A DNA stretch of 40,237 nt from CAMLDH01 sp966250375 (GTDB lineage Bacteria > Pseudomonadota > Gammaproteobacteria > Burkholderiales > Burkholderiaceae_D). A program made the translations under genes and the position numbers. Below the pieces are notes generated by a model. That model was not told the DNA's origin and did no database searches. It saw only the letters and a program-made list of their open reading frames with translations. The stretch covers positions 1 to 40,237 of the forward strand of contig CBINHE010000034.1 in NCBI GenBank assembly GCA_966250375.1, read 5' to 3'. Below are positions 23,916 through 32,034 of the stretch, piece after piece (the first letter of the stretch is position 1; each line of letters starts with the position of its first letter).

Positions 23916-24416
23916 TCAGGCCGCCAGTCTTTCGATCAATCCCATTTCGGTGCTGGACATGAGACGGTTGATGTCGACCAGAATCAGCATGCGCTCGTCG
24001 ATCGCACCTAGACCGATCAGATAATCCGTGTCCAATGCCGTGCCCATTTCAGGTGCTGGTTTCATTTGCTCCGGGGTTAGCGTGATGACGTCCGACACGC
24101 TGTCGACCACCATCCCAATGACGCGTCCGGCAACGTTGAGGATGATGACGACGGTAAACTGGTCGTAGGCCGGTGTGCCGAGGTTGAACTTGATGCGCAT
24201 ATCGACAATCGGCACGATGATGCCGCGTAAATTGACGACGCCTTTGATGAAGTCGGGTGAGTTGGCGATGCGGGTGACACTGTCATAGCCGCGCAGCTCC
24301 TGTACTTTCTGGATATCGATGCCATATTCTTCTTCGCCGAGACAAAAGGCGAGAAACTCCTTTGCATTGACGGCAAGTGTATTGGCAGCGCTCTCCACAT
24401 CTGAAGTGGCGTGCAT
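23916..24416 (-). CDS. cheW: CheW-like chemotaxis coupling protein
   Basis: This 166-residue soluble protein links receptors to the CheA kinase. The CheW fold is recognisable from EFLAFCLGEEEYGIDIQKVQ, VTRIANSPDFIKGVVNLRGI, IVPIVDMRIKFNL and VSDVITLTPEQMKP. AAAGGAACC lies ahead of the ATG at 24416. It is immediately upstream of the receptor gene, suggesting a receptor-plus-coupler operon. No cheA, cheR, cheB or cheY lies in the window, so it must plug into a chemotaxis system encoded elsewhere. Confidence 0.94.
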   Translation of the reverse strand: MHATSDVESAANTLAVNAKEFLAFCLGEEEYGIDIQKVQELRGYDSVTRIANSPDFIKGVVNLRGIIVPIVDMRIKFNLGTPAYDQFTVVIILNVAGRVIGMVVDSVSDVITLTPEQMKPAPEMGTALDTDYLIGLGAIDERMLILVDINRLMSSTEMGLIERLAA

Positions 24417-24798
24417 GATGGTTCCTTTCGGTAATTTTTGGTTGTAATCCAGATCTCTTGTGATAGTCGACTGGTGTGCCTGAATGATTTCAGGACGAGT
24501 TGTTTATTACGCACCAGAACTTTCCCACAGGGAAGTTGCAGTATGGTAAGTTTTTAACTGCAAGTCGATCAGTCTCGCCTGAATTTTTGGTAAGAGAATA
24601 TATGAGTGATGTAAGGGAATGCTTACAAATGGAGGGGCGCTGGATGAAATGCGCCATTGGAACGCCTTCTTTTGTAGAGTGCGCTTTTTCCTTGCGTGTG
24701 AAGGCGAGATCTGGCGGGAAAGTCCTTGCAAGGCGATAGGCAGCATGGCATCCGGTCCATTCGAATGCCTGTCGAAGGCGTTCCCGGTGAAATGGGGT
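24417..24798. other. Intergenic region between cheW and the second response regulator
   Basis: There is no convincing gene; the short ORFs have no ribosome-binding site or recognisable content. It probably contains the promoter for cheW and the receptor on the minus strand. I see no clear terminator for the response regulator gene ending at 24799. Confidence 0.4.
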
Positions 24799-25434
24799 TT
24801 ACTTCAGGAGGCCGTGCGACATCCCATAGCAAATCAATTCAGCATTACTACGGAAGTCCATCTTTTGCATGATGCGCATCTTGTATGTGCTGACCGTTTT
24901 GTTACTGATGGCAAGTTCATCGGCGATATCATTGAGATTGTCGCCGCGGACCAGCAAGCCAAAAATCTGGCGTTCGCGCTTCGACAGGATTTGATGGGCC
25001 TGATCGTGTTCGCTTTCCGCGCGCTCGAATACGATTTGTTCAGCCAATGCGGGGTCGATGAATCGCTCCCCTGCAACCATCCTGTCGATGGCTTTCATCA
25101 AGGTTTCCGTAGACGTGTCTTTGACAAGATAGCCGGATGCGCCAGCCTGGAGTGCTAACCTGACAACCTTGGGTGTGTTGATCATGCTGAGCACGAGAAT
25201 GGGCGGTGCTGCATCGAAGGCGCGGATACGCGCAATCAAATCGACACCGCTGATGCCGGGCATGCTCATGTCGAGCAAAATCAGATCGAAAGAATCTTTC
25301 TGCAACGCTGCCATGACCTGCTCACCGCTTGCTGCCTCACCGGCAACCTGGACATGATTGGCCAATGCAAACAGCTGTTTCAGTCCTTCCCGCACGATAA
25401 GGTGATCGTCGGCGATCAATATTTTAATCATCAT
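24799..25434 (-). CDS. NarL/FixJ-type response regulator (second of a tandem pair)
   Basis: The protein has 211 residues from the ATG at 25434. A TTG at 25443 and a second ATG at 25431 are also in frame; MIKILIADD aligns best with the paralogue from 25431. The receiver domain has ILIADDH acids, the phospho-acceptor aspartate in LILLDMSMPG, SMINT in place of the usual Thr/Ser switch region, and the lysine of YLVKDTS. The C-terminal LuxR-type helix-turn-helix is LSKRERQIFGLLVRGDNLND and IADELAISNKTVSTYKMRIM. It is highly similar to the regulator at 25491-26126 and lies 56 bp downstream of it. A kinase for it is not separate, so the upstream kinase may serve both. Confidence 0.93.
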   Translation of the reverse strand: MMIKILIADDHLIVREGLKQLFALANHVQVAGEAASGEQVMAALQKDSFDLILLDMSMPGISGVDLIARIRAFDAAPPILVLSMINTPKVVRLALQAGASGYLVKDTSTETLMKAIDRMVAGERFIDPALAEQIVFERAESEHDQAHQILSKRERQIFGLLVRGDNLNDIADELAISNKTVSTYKMRIMQKMDFRSNAELICYGMSHGLLK

Positions 25435-25436
25435 TC

Positions 25437-25475
25437 TTCTCAATCATGGTTTTCAATCACGGTTCTCAATCATGG
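25437..25475 (-). repeat. Three 13 bp tandem repeats at the start of the second regulator gene
   Basis: On the minus strand, CCATGATTGAGAA occurs at 25463-25475 and 25437-25449, with CCGTGATTGAAAA between them (25450-25462). The last copy ends 2 bp before the ATG at 25434 and supplies the only Shine-Dalgarno-like sequence (TTGAGAA). Confidence 0.9.
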
Positions 25476-25490
25476 GCTCTGCGCGGGTTC

Positions 25491-26126
25491 TTAATCGAAT
25501 AAATTGTGCAAATAGCCATAGCTCACCAAGTCGGCATTTGACTTGAAGTTCATTTTTTTCATCAAATGCATCTTGTGCGTGCTGACAGTCTTGTTGCTGA
25601 TGACGAGTTCGTCGGCTATTTCATTGATGCTCTTGCCGCTGACAAGCAAACGCAAGATCTGAAATTCCCGGTCCGATAGATGCGCGTGAGGTGTATTCAG
25701 ATAGGATGAGTCCACGATATCGAATGCAATCCGCTCAGCCAGCAAGGGATCGATATAACGCCCTCCCGTGACAATTTTGCCGATGGCTGCTACCAAGGTT
25801 TCGGGAAGCGTATCCTTTGGGAGGTAACCGGACGCGCCCGCCTTCAGCGCCCGCCGTACTATCTGGGGGTCGCTATGCATGCTGAGAACGAGAATGGGCA
25901 ACCGGGCATGATGGAGACGAATGCGCGCAATCAGATCCAAGCCGCTGATACCAGGCATGGCCATGTCGAGCAAGATCAGATCAAATATATTCTTGCGCAG
26001 GGCGCTCATCACCTGCTCGCCATTGGCCGCCTCATCGGCAACTTCCACGTTATCGAACAAGGAAAAAATCTGTTTGAGTCCCTCACGCACAATAGCGTGG
26101 TCGTCGGCAATCAATAGTCGAATCAT
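25491..26126 (-). CDS. NarL/FixJ-type response regulator, partner of the upstream kinase
   Basis: The protein has 211 residues. The ATG at 26126 overlaps the kinase TGA by 4 bp (ATGA), and the product then begins MIRLLIADDHAIVREG, as family members do. The longer open frame up to 26504 is the kinase gene read in another frame and is rejected. The receiver domain has the acceptor aspartate in LILLDMAMPG and the lysine in YLPKDT. The LuxR helix-turn-helix is LSDREFQILRLLVSGKSINE and IADELVISNKTVSTHKMHLM. Translational coupling strongly implies that the adjacent kinase phosphorylates it. Targets are unknown. Confidence 0.94.
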   Translation of the reverse strand: MIRLLIADDHAIVREGLKQIFSLFDNVEVADEAANGEQVMSALRKNIFDLILLDMAMPGISGLDLIARIRLHHARLPILVLSMHSDPQIVRRALKAGASGYLPKDTLPETLVAAIGKIVTGGRYIDPLLAERIAFDIVDSSYLNTPHAHLSDREFQILRLLVSGKSINEIADELVISNKTVSTHKMHLMKKMNFKSNADLVSYGYLHNLFD

Positions 26127-27469
26127 GGGTAGGCCGAAGCGTTGCCGATGGGAAGACGCACTTCGAGAACCGTTCCCTGGCCGGATGCGCTGAACAAGGC
26201 GACTTCGCCTCCCAGCGTATGTACGCGCTCCCGCACGCCGTCCAAGCCGAACGATCCCGGTCTGCGCATGTCGGGGTCGAATCCTTTCCCATTGTCGCTT
26301 ATCTTCAGAATGCAATCCGCATCCTGCCGTTTCAAAGTTACGTTCACCTGGCGAGCGTGTGCATGCCGCGCAACGTTGGTCAGCGATTCCTGCACAATGC
26401 GGAAAATGGCCACGGCGCGGCTTTCGTCGAGTGCCATTTCCTTTTCTTCGATCGTCAGCTTGCATGCAATCCGGCTGTGCCGGGCGAATTCCTCCACCAA
26501 CCATTCCAGCGCAGTGGCGATGCCCATATCGAGCGCCGGTGGACGCAGGTTGGAGACCACGCGCCTCACGACTTGCATGGTTGTCTCCACCATGTCCGTC
26601 AATGCGTGAGCATGCTCCACCAGCGGCGGATTGTTCGCGCCGAACTTAAGGCGCAGTACTGAAACATGCATATGCAGCGCAGTGAGAATTTGTCCGAGTT
26701 CATCGTGCAATTCCCGTGCAATATTTTTGCGCTCTTCCTCCTGCACGGTTTCGCGGTGGACCGCCAGTTCGTGCAATTGGGCATGCGACTGTTTGAGGCT
26801 CCGCTCGGCTTGCTTCAGATTGGTAATGTTCCGGCTTATCAAACAGGCGGCGATGATGCTGGAAATCAAGGCCATCCCGCCGAATACCAGCATGAGTGTG
26901 CGCGCGTGGTCGTACGCTTGATCGGCCGCAATCGTTGCACGTTCATTGCGTATTTCCTCAAGCGCGATCAACTCATGCAGCAACTCCCACCATTGTTTTT
27001 GCATTGGCCGGAATGTGAATCGCAGCAGTGCATAGGCTTCTTCACTCTTTTTCGCCAGCGCCAATTCCGTCGCCTTTTTGGTAAAAGAGGTGGCGGCGAC
27101 AGCCACTTCCTTGATCTGTTCGAGCTTGGCTTTTTCTTCTTCCTTGATATCGGGAAGTGACGCGAATATATCGCTCAATTCCTTTTCCGCGGAAGCATAT
27201 TTCTTCTCTTGGTCCCTGATGCGACTGACCTCTATCTGGATTTCATCCGGATCTGCCAAAAGTATCAAGTTCCGCATGGCGAGCGCTCGTTCCGTGACGG
27301 AAAGATACATGGTCATAGCCAGCTTGCTTTGGGCATTATGCATGTTGATGTTGTCAAGATTTCCCTTGATTTGTGTGATGTGGCCAATACCCAGTGCCAT
27401 GGCGACGACCAGCAAAATCGAGACGAAGCCAAAGCCGAAACTCATACTTATCCGTGCAGCAGCCTTCAT
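26123..27469 (-). CDS. Sensor histidine kinase (HisKA_3, NarX/DegS-like) with four-helix sensor
   Basis: The kinase has 448 residues. TM1 is near residues 12-33 and is followed by a periplasmic four-helix domain (MYLSVTERALAMRNLILLAD and RPMQKQWWELLHELIALEE). TM2 is near 194-214 (MLVFGGMALISSIIAACLI), then a short linker helix with no full HAMP. The HisKA_3 dimerisation domain holds the phospho-acceptor histidine, about residue 254, in RKNIARELHDELGQ. The HATPase region shows QESLTNVARHAHA, SDNGKGFD and FGLDGVRERV. Its sensor half is paralogous to that of the chemoreceptor at 22102-23853. It is coupled to the regulator at 25491. Confidence 0.94.
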   Translation of the reverse strand: MKAAARISMSFGFGFVSILLVVAMALGIGHITQIKGNLDNINMHNAQSKLAMTMYLSVTERALAMRNLILLADPDEIQIEVSRIRDQEKKYASAEKELSDIFASLPDIKEEEKAKLEQIKEVAVAATSFTKKATELALAKKSEEAYALLRFTFRPMQKQWWELLHELIALEEIRNERATIAADQAYDHARTLMLVFGGMALISSIIAACLISRNITNLKQAERSLKQSHAQLHELAVHRETVQEEERKNIARELHDELGQILTALHMHVSVLRLKFGANNPPLVEHAHALTDMVETTMQVVRRVVSNLRPPALDMGIATALEWLVEEFARHSRIACKLTIEEKEMALDESRAVAIFRIVQESLTNVARHAHARQVNVTLKRQDADCILKISDNGKGFDPDMRRPGSFGLDGVRERVHTLGGEVALFSASGQGTVLEVRLPIGNASAYP

Positions 27470-27917
27470 ATTTTTTTGCCTGTTCGTTACCAGAAGCGAG
27501 TCGCGTCTTTGTATAAAATCACATTCGTTACTCTTGAATCCGAGGACTTTGTGAATATGGAGCTACCTGCGGCTCCATTCCCCGTCCCATGCGCACCGCA
27601 AGAACGCGCGGCGAGCAAGCCGGCCTGTCATCTACGCCGCCGATTCAAGATTCAAATGCGAGCAGGCGCCGATAGCAAAACGATCATCATGCCAAATATA
27701 TTGATGCAGAGCAACATAATGAAGGTGTCATCAGTACCTCGATCCAGAAGGCCTATTCCGGTTATGCGGTATACTGCGTCTTCGCTGGGCGGATTGCCCT
27801 TTTCTCGAATTGGTTGTTAGTCCTCGAATTTTTCACCATCCCCGGTCGCGCGCATGTTAGTGTCTCAAGCGTGCTGGCTATTCCCAGTGTTTGTCGTTGT
27901 GCAGTGAGGGTGAGCTA
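27470..27917. other. Intergenic region without a recognised gene
   Basis: It is divergent between the kinase gene (minus strand) and the infA transcript (plus strand), so both promoters should lie here. ORFs across it are interrupted or lack initiation signals. No repeat or hairpin stands out. Confidence 0.4.
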
Positions 27918-28100
27918 ATGCGACCCTTGAAAGCGCTCTCTATTGCTGCCTGTCAGGCGATGCATGCGGGAGAGCGAAATCGTGGCTACCTGCTTGCAGG
28001 CCAGCTTATTCTTCACGGGTCACAAACAAGCACACTTCACAACGTGCAGTCTGTAGTCGGTTGCTTCGGCAACGGCGGCCCTTTATATGGAAATGAATGA
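27918..28100 (+). CDS. Small hypothetical protein overlapping infA
   Basis: This is a possible 60-residue protein beginning MRPLKALSIAACQAMHAGER. The ATG has GAGGGTGAG a few bases upstream. The stop TGA (28098-28100) overlaps the infA ATG (28097) by 4 bp, the pattern of translational coupling. No domain, signal peptide or membrane segment is evident. It may be a genuine small protein, a leader that tunes infA translation, or chance. The overlap and ribosome-binding site favour real translation, but I have no family to support it. Confidence 0.45.
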   Translation: MRPLKALSIAACQAMHAGERNRGYLLAGQLILHGSQTSTLHNVQSVVGCFGNGGPLYGNE

Positions 28101-28360
28101 TGTCTAAAGAAGAACTTCTTGAAATGAACGGCCTTGTCGCGGAAGTGCTGCCGGATTCTCGTTTTCGCGTGAATCTTGACAATGGTCACCAGCTTGTTGC
28201 CTACACCTCGGGGAAAATGCGGATGAACCATATCCGGATTCTTGCGGGTGACAAGGTGACGCTTGAGTTGTCTCCATATGATCTGAGCAAGGGGCGCATT
28301 ACATTTCGCCATATCGAGCATCGCGGACCGGCTAACCCGGGGTATCAACGTCGCCGGTAG
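28097..28360 (+). CDS. infA: Translation initiation factor IF-1 (87-residue form)
   Basis: A single S1/OB-fold protein that assists 30S initiation complex assembly. The signature is MSKEELLEMNGLVAEVLPDS, FRVNLDNGH, GKMRMNHIRILAGDKV and TLELSPYDLSKGRITFRH. The basic tail GPANPGYQRRR makes it longer than the 72-residue IF-1 of the ribosomal-protein operon. Burkholderiales often carry a second, longer infA such as this one away from that operon. Two consecutive ATGs are possible starts (28097 and 28100). The gene has little ribosome-binding site of its own and may depend on the overlapping upstream ORF. Confidence 0.95.
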   Translation: MMSKEELLEMNGLVAEVLPDSRFRVNLDNGHQLVAYTSGKMRMNHIRILAGDKVTLELSPYDLSKGRITFRHIEHRGPANPGYQRRR

Positions 28361-28471
28361 TAGCTTCAGGCGAATCCCTTCAGCAGAAGATCAATGAATC
28401 GGCGCAACGCAGGCGAGGAATCGTTCAATGTTATTCTTGGCGGTATCCAATAATCAAATGCGGGAACCATC

Positions 28472-29302
28472 ATGGCAGGACAAACTGACATCTCGAACAT
28501 GGCCTTGTTCTGCGACTTCGAGAACGTCGCGCTTGGTGTGCGTGATGCGAAATATGCGCAGTTCGATATTCGGCGTGTACTCGAGCGCTTGCTGCTCAAG
28601 GGAAGCATCGTAGTCAAGAAGGCGTATTGCGACTGGGATCGGTACAAGGATTTCAAAGGACCGATGCACGAAGCGGCGTTCGAACTGATCGAGATACCGC
28701 ATGTGCGTCAGTCCGGCAAGAATTCGGCCGACATCCGCATGGTCGTTGATGCGCTCGATCTGTGCTATACGAAATCCCATGTCGATACCTTCGTTATCAT
28801 CAGCGGCGACTCCGATTTTTCGCCGCTGGTATCGAAGCTGCGAGAGAACAATAAATATGTGATCGGTATCGGCGTGAAGGATTCGACGTCGGATCTGCTC
28901 AGTGCCAATTGCGACGAATTCATTTTTTACGATGACCTGGTACGCGAGCAAAAGCCGAAACGCAAACCCGCCGAGAAAAAAGCACCCGCAAAGGCCGCTG
29001 CCAACGGCGGCGGAGTGAAAGAAAAGCAACCGAAGGGTGAAGACGACAGGCGGCAGGAAGCACTCGATTTCATCGTCGAAACCATTGAAGCCTTGAGTGC
29101 CGAGCGCGGCGAGGAAGACAAGATGTGGGGATCGATGGTGAAGCAAACGATGAAGCGGCGCAGGCCCGGCTTCACCGAATCGGCATACGGCTACCGTTCG
29201 TTCAGGGAGCTGGTAGAGGATGCGCAGAAACGCCATCTTTTGCAGATGGTGCGCGACGAGAAGTCGGGTCAGTATACGGTGCGCTTGCCGTCCGTGGACT
29301 GA
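28472..29302 (+). CDS. NYN-domain ribonuclease-like protein with C-terminal LOTUS/OST-HTH domain
   Basis: The protein has 276 residues. The N-terminal NYN (PIN-like) domain, about 1-155, has the acidic residues CDFENVA, the central KNSADIRMVVDALD and SGDSDFSPLV expected at a metal-dependent nuclease site. A Lys/Ala/Pro-rich linker (about 160-200) leads to a C-terminal domain (about 205-270, ALDFIVETIEALSAE and GYRSFRELVEDAQKRHLL) resembling the OST-HTH/LOTUS fold, thought to bind RNA. An RNA-processing or decay role is inferred from the family. The start ATG follows GGGAACC. It sits between infA and an RNA helicase gene, a loosely RNA-related neighbourhood. Confidence 0.9.
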   Translation: MAGQTDISNMALFCDFENVALGVRDAKYAQFDIRRVLERLLLKGSIVVKKAYCDWDRYKDFKGPMHEAAFELIEIPHVRQSGKNSADIRMVVDALDLCYTKSHVDTFVIISGDSDFSPLVSKLRENNKYVIGIGVKDSTSDLLSANCDEFIFYDDLVREQKPKRKPAEKKAPAKAAANGGGVKEKQPKGEDDRRQEALDFIVETIEALSAERGEEDKMWGSMVKQTMKRRRPGFTESAYGYRSFRELVEDAQKRHLLQMVRDEKSGQYTVRLPSVD

Positions 29303-29485
29303 CCGTACCCCGGAATTGGTCGCTGGCTGAAGTAGGCCTGTCTGATTCCGGGTTTGATCCGCTTGATCCTGCCGCCATCGCGCGTACGCAGAATCGGCAA
29401 GTCAAAAACTCCCGCGCTTGCAGGTGCATGACAGGCTACACTCCCCCCATTCTATTTTTCGCTTTTCAAGGTACTGGTTATCCCC

Positions 29486-30718
29486 ATGACGTTTGTCTCC
29501 CTCGGCTTGATCGATCCATTGCTCCAAACCCTCGACACGCTTGGCTACCAAACTCCTACGCCGGTGCAGGCACAGGCGATTCCGGCGGTACTGGCCGGGC
29601 GGGATTTGATGGCGGCGGCGCAAACCGGCACCGGAAAAACCGCAGGTTTTGCACTGCCCTTGCTGCAACGGCTGACCATGGAAGGTTCGCAAGTGGCCAG
29701 CAATTCGGTACGCGTGCTGGTGCTGACGCCGACGCGTGAATTGGCTGAGCAGGTACATGAGAGTTTTCGTGAATACGGCGCGAAGCTGCCGTTGCGTACT
29801 CACGTCGCGTACGGTGGGGTAAGCATCAATCCGCAGATGATGAAACTGCGCAAAGGTCTTGATGTCTTGGTCGCCACACCCGGTCGTTTGCTCGATCTGT
29901 ATCGCCAGAACGCGGTCAAGTTCAATCAGTTGCAGACGCTGGTGCTGGATGAAGCCGACCGCATGCTCGACCTCGGTTTCTCGCGCGAGCTGGATGCTGT
30001 ATTCGCTGCGCTGCCAAAGCGCCGGCAGACTCTGTTGTTCTCAGCGACATTCTCGGATGCGATCCGCGCGATGGCGGCTGCCTTGCTGGTTAATCCGCTG
30101 AGCATTGAAGTCAGTCCCCGCAATACTACGGCGAAGAGCGTCAAGCAGTGGATGATTCCGGTTGATAAAAAACGCAAGGCTGCGCTGTTTAGCCATCTAT
30201 TGAAGAAAAAACGCTGGGGCCAGGTGCTGGTATTCGTGAAGACCCGCAAGGGTGTTGACCAGTTGGTCGAGACTCTGCTTGCGCAAGGCGTCAGCGCCGA
30301 CTCGATTCACGGCGACAAGCCGCAGCCGGCCCGCCTCCGCGCGCTTGAACGTTTCAAGGCGGCCGAGGTGCAGATACTGGTGGCGACTGACGTGGCGGCA
30401 CGCGGGCTGGATATCGACGATCTGCCGCAAGTGGTCAACTTTGACTTGCCGATCGTAGCCGAAGATTATATCCATCGTATCGGTCGCACAGGCCGTGCCG
30501 GCGCCACAGGAGAGGCGATCTCGCTGGTGTGCGCCGATGAGGTTCAGCTGTTGTCGACGATTGAAGCCTTGACTCGGCAGGCTTTGCATCGGATTGATGA
30601 GCCGGGTTTCGAGCCGGAGCATCGGGTGCCAATGACTGATGCGAGCGGGCAGGTGTTGAAAAAACCGAAGAAAGCCAAGAAGCCCAAGATCGGCGGCCAG
30701 CGCTCCGGCAAGCGCTGA
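29486..30718 (+). CDS. rhlE: DEAD-box ATP-dependent RNA helicase, RhlE-like
   Basis: The helicase has 410 residues with all canonical motifs: the Q motif (TPTPVQAQAIP), AAAQTGTGKT (Walker A), LTPTRELA, VATPGRLLD, VLDEADRMLD (DEAD), FSATFSD, VATDVAARGLD and HRIGRTGRAG. The C-terminus is short and lysine-rich (KKPKKAKKPKIGG), a non-specific RNA-binding tail typical of RhlE-type proteins involved in ribosome maturation and RNA turnover. The start at 29486 gives MTFVSLGLIDPLLQTL, in line with homologues. Confidence 0.95.
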   Translation: MTFVSLGLIDPLLQTLDTLGYQTPTPVQAQAIPAVLAGRDLMAAAQTGTGKTAGFALPLLQRLTMEGSQVASNSVRVLVLTPTRELAEQVHESFREYGAKLPLRTHVAYGGVSINPQMMKLRKGLDVLVATPGRLLDLYRQNAVKFNQLQTLVLDEADRMLDLGFSRELDAVFAALPKRRQTLLFSATFSDAIRAMAAALLVNPLSIEVSPRNTTAKSVKQWMIPVDKKRKAALFSHLLKKKRWGQVLVFVKTRKGVDQLVETLLAQGVSADSIHGDKPQPARLRALERFKAAEVQILVATDVAARGLDIDDLPQVVNFDLPIVAEDYIHRIGRTGRAGATGEAISLVCADEVQLLSTIEALTRQALHRIDEPGFEPEHRVPMTDASGQVLKKPKKAKKPKIGGQRSGKR

Positions 30719-31394
30719 AAGCATCCCCCTGGATTCGGCAGGGTAGGGTATTGACCACTCATTTCAAATGCAATGGCACGTCCCCTGTTCACCGCGCTGA
30801 ACATGCTCGATGGACAGGTCATTGTCCAATGCCGGCAACGTTTTCGTCATGAGGCATGGCTACGCTTCCTATGCAAGATCGCCCGTGAGACTCCGAAGGG
30901 AAGACGCGACACCTCATCTGCGACCACTACGCGCCTCAAAAACTTCCCAACGTCCTGGAATTAACGGCGGTGGAATAATACGTCTCTCATCACAACGCCA
31001 ATCCGAAGCCGTTCGTCCGGACGGCAACGGCTCGCGACATCCTGCAAAAAGTGACCGGTGCGCACAGCCGGTTACACGCAAACAGAATGCAACACTATAC
31101 GAGCCATAGACTCGGAAAAATGTCCATTTGGATGCATTTCACTGTCTTTTTGAGGTTTGTTGATTAATAAGCAACCACATCGACATTGCCGTGCAGTACA
31201 TTATTCCATATCCCATATTTATGGGATAAATTTATGCGTATCGCGACTTTAAGGCATGCCAGATTGTTATAATATCAATTTCCATAAAACATGCTGCTGA
31301 CATTGCCGCGATGTCAAAAGTAGTCTCGGCCGCGCTAAATCACGGTTGGGATATGTGCCAAATTATTAATTGAATTGTGAATATTTAACTCCCC
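30719..31394. other. Intergenic region with a dyad and a candidate promoter
   Basis: No gene is recognised. A perfect 9 bp inverted repeat (TATCCCATA-tt-TATGGGATA) lies at 31209-31228 and a TATAAT at 31268-31273; both are upstream of the small HTH-like gene at 31395. The left half (30720-31110) contains only short, unsupported ORFs. Confidence 0.5.
31209..31228. promoter_or_regulatory. Perfect palindrome, candidate operator
   Basis: TATCCCATA and TATGGGATA are separated by TT, a symmetric site of the size bound by dimeric regulators. It lies 40 bp before a TATAAT (31268-31273). It could also be a weak hairpin, but it lacks the GC content of a terminator. Confidence 0.45.
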
Positions 31395-31694
31395 ATGACA
31401 AATAACTTACTCAGCAATCAGCTTACATATGATCCGAATAACTTACTGGATACATTAATGGATAAGCTAAGTTTGAAAAACGACGCAGCACTATCGCGTG
31501 CGCTTGAGGTAGCGCCTCCGGTGATCAGCAAGATCCGTCATCGAAAGTTGTCGGTTGGCGCATCCATGCTCATCCGGATGCACGAAATCAGTGATTTAAG
31601 CATCAAGGATTTGCGTATCTTGATGGGTGATCGTCGCGATAAATTCCGAATCAGCGACAAGCAGTTCAAGCCAAAAGAAGAAATGGGGACTTGA
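31395..31694 (+). CDS. Small HTH-like protein conserved in beta-proteobacteria
   Basis: The protein has 99 residues. The core NNLLDTLMDKLSLKNDAALS, RALEVAPPVISKIRHRKLSV and GASMLIRMHEISDL reads as a Cro/CI-like helix-turn-helix in which PPVISKIRHRK is the recognition helix. The tail DLRILMGDRRDKFRISD is typical of a small protein found widely in Burkholderiales, whose function I do not know. DNA binding is inferred. The ATG has no good Shine-Dalgarno. The long AT-rich upstream region with a palindrome suggests regulated expression. Confidence 0.75.
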   Translation: MTNNLLSNQLTYDPNNLLDTLMDKLSLKNDAALSRALEVAPPVISKIRHRKLSVGASMLIRMHEISDLSIKDLRILMGDRRDKFRISDKQFKPKEEMGT

Positions 31695-32034
31695 GCTGCG
31701 ACAGGGGCAGCATCACTTTATTTTTGAAGACCCGGAAATTTGATGGTGCCGCCCCCGACCGCGATTTTCGCGATGGTTATGAACCTGTCCGCGCTGCTCT
31801 GCCGCGACGCAGAAGCGCATCAGCCAGGATAATGTATTTGCGTTATTTGGCTGTATAGAAGTTAGATATGCCAACCGCCGCAACTTCTGAGGCCATCGCC
31901 TCAAAATCCGGCGTGCCGTTTTCGGCCCGTGTTTATTAATGCCGAGTTCTTGCGTGCTCCCGTCAATAAGCTTGTTCTCATGTGAGAGAACCCGACTCTT
32001 CTAAAATCGGGATGCTCTCGCGGCTGACCGGTAA
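31695..32034. other. Convergent intergenic region
   Basis: It lies between the HTH-like gene (plus strand) and the prc gene (minus strand). There is no gene. A weak stem (CCCGA / TCGGG at about 31989-32011) near the end of prc is the only terminator-like structure, with no T-tract. Confidence 0.4.

Noticed and set aside
24619..25158. 179-codon plus-strand ORF across the response regulator
   Set aside because: It is antisense to the conserved NarL-type regulator and has no ribosome-binding site or family.
25491..26504. A 337-residue response regulator with a long N-terminal extension
   Set aside because: The extension is Arg/Gly-rich, overlaps the histidine kinase gene in another frame, and the conserved start MIRLLIADD has a coupled ATG at 26126.
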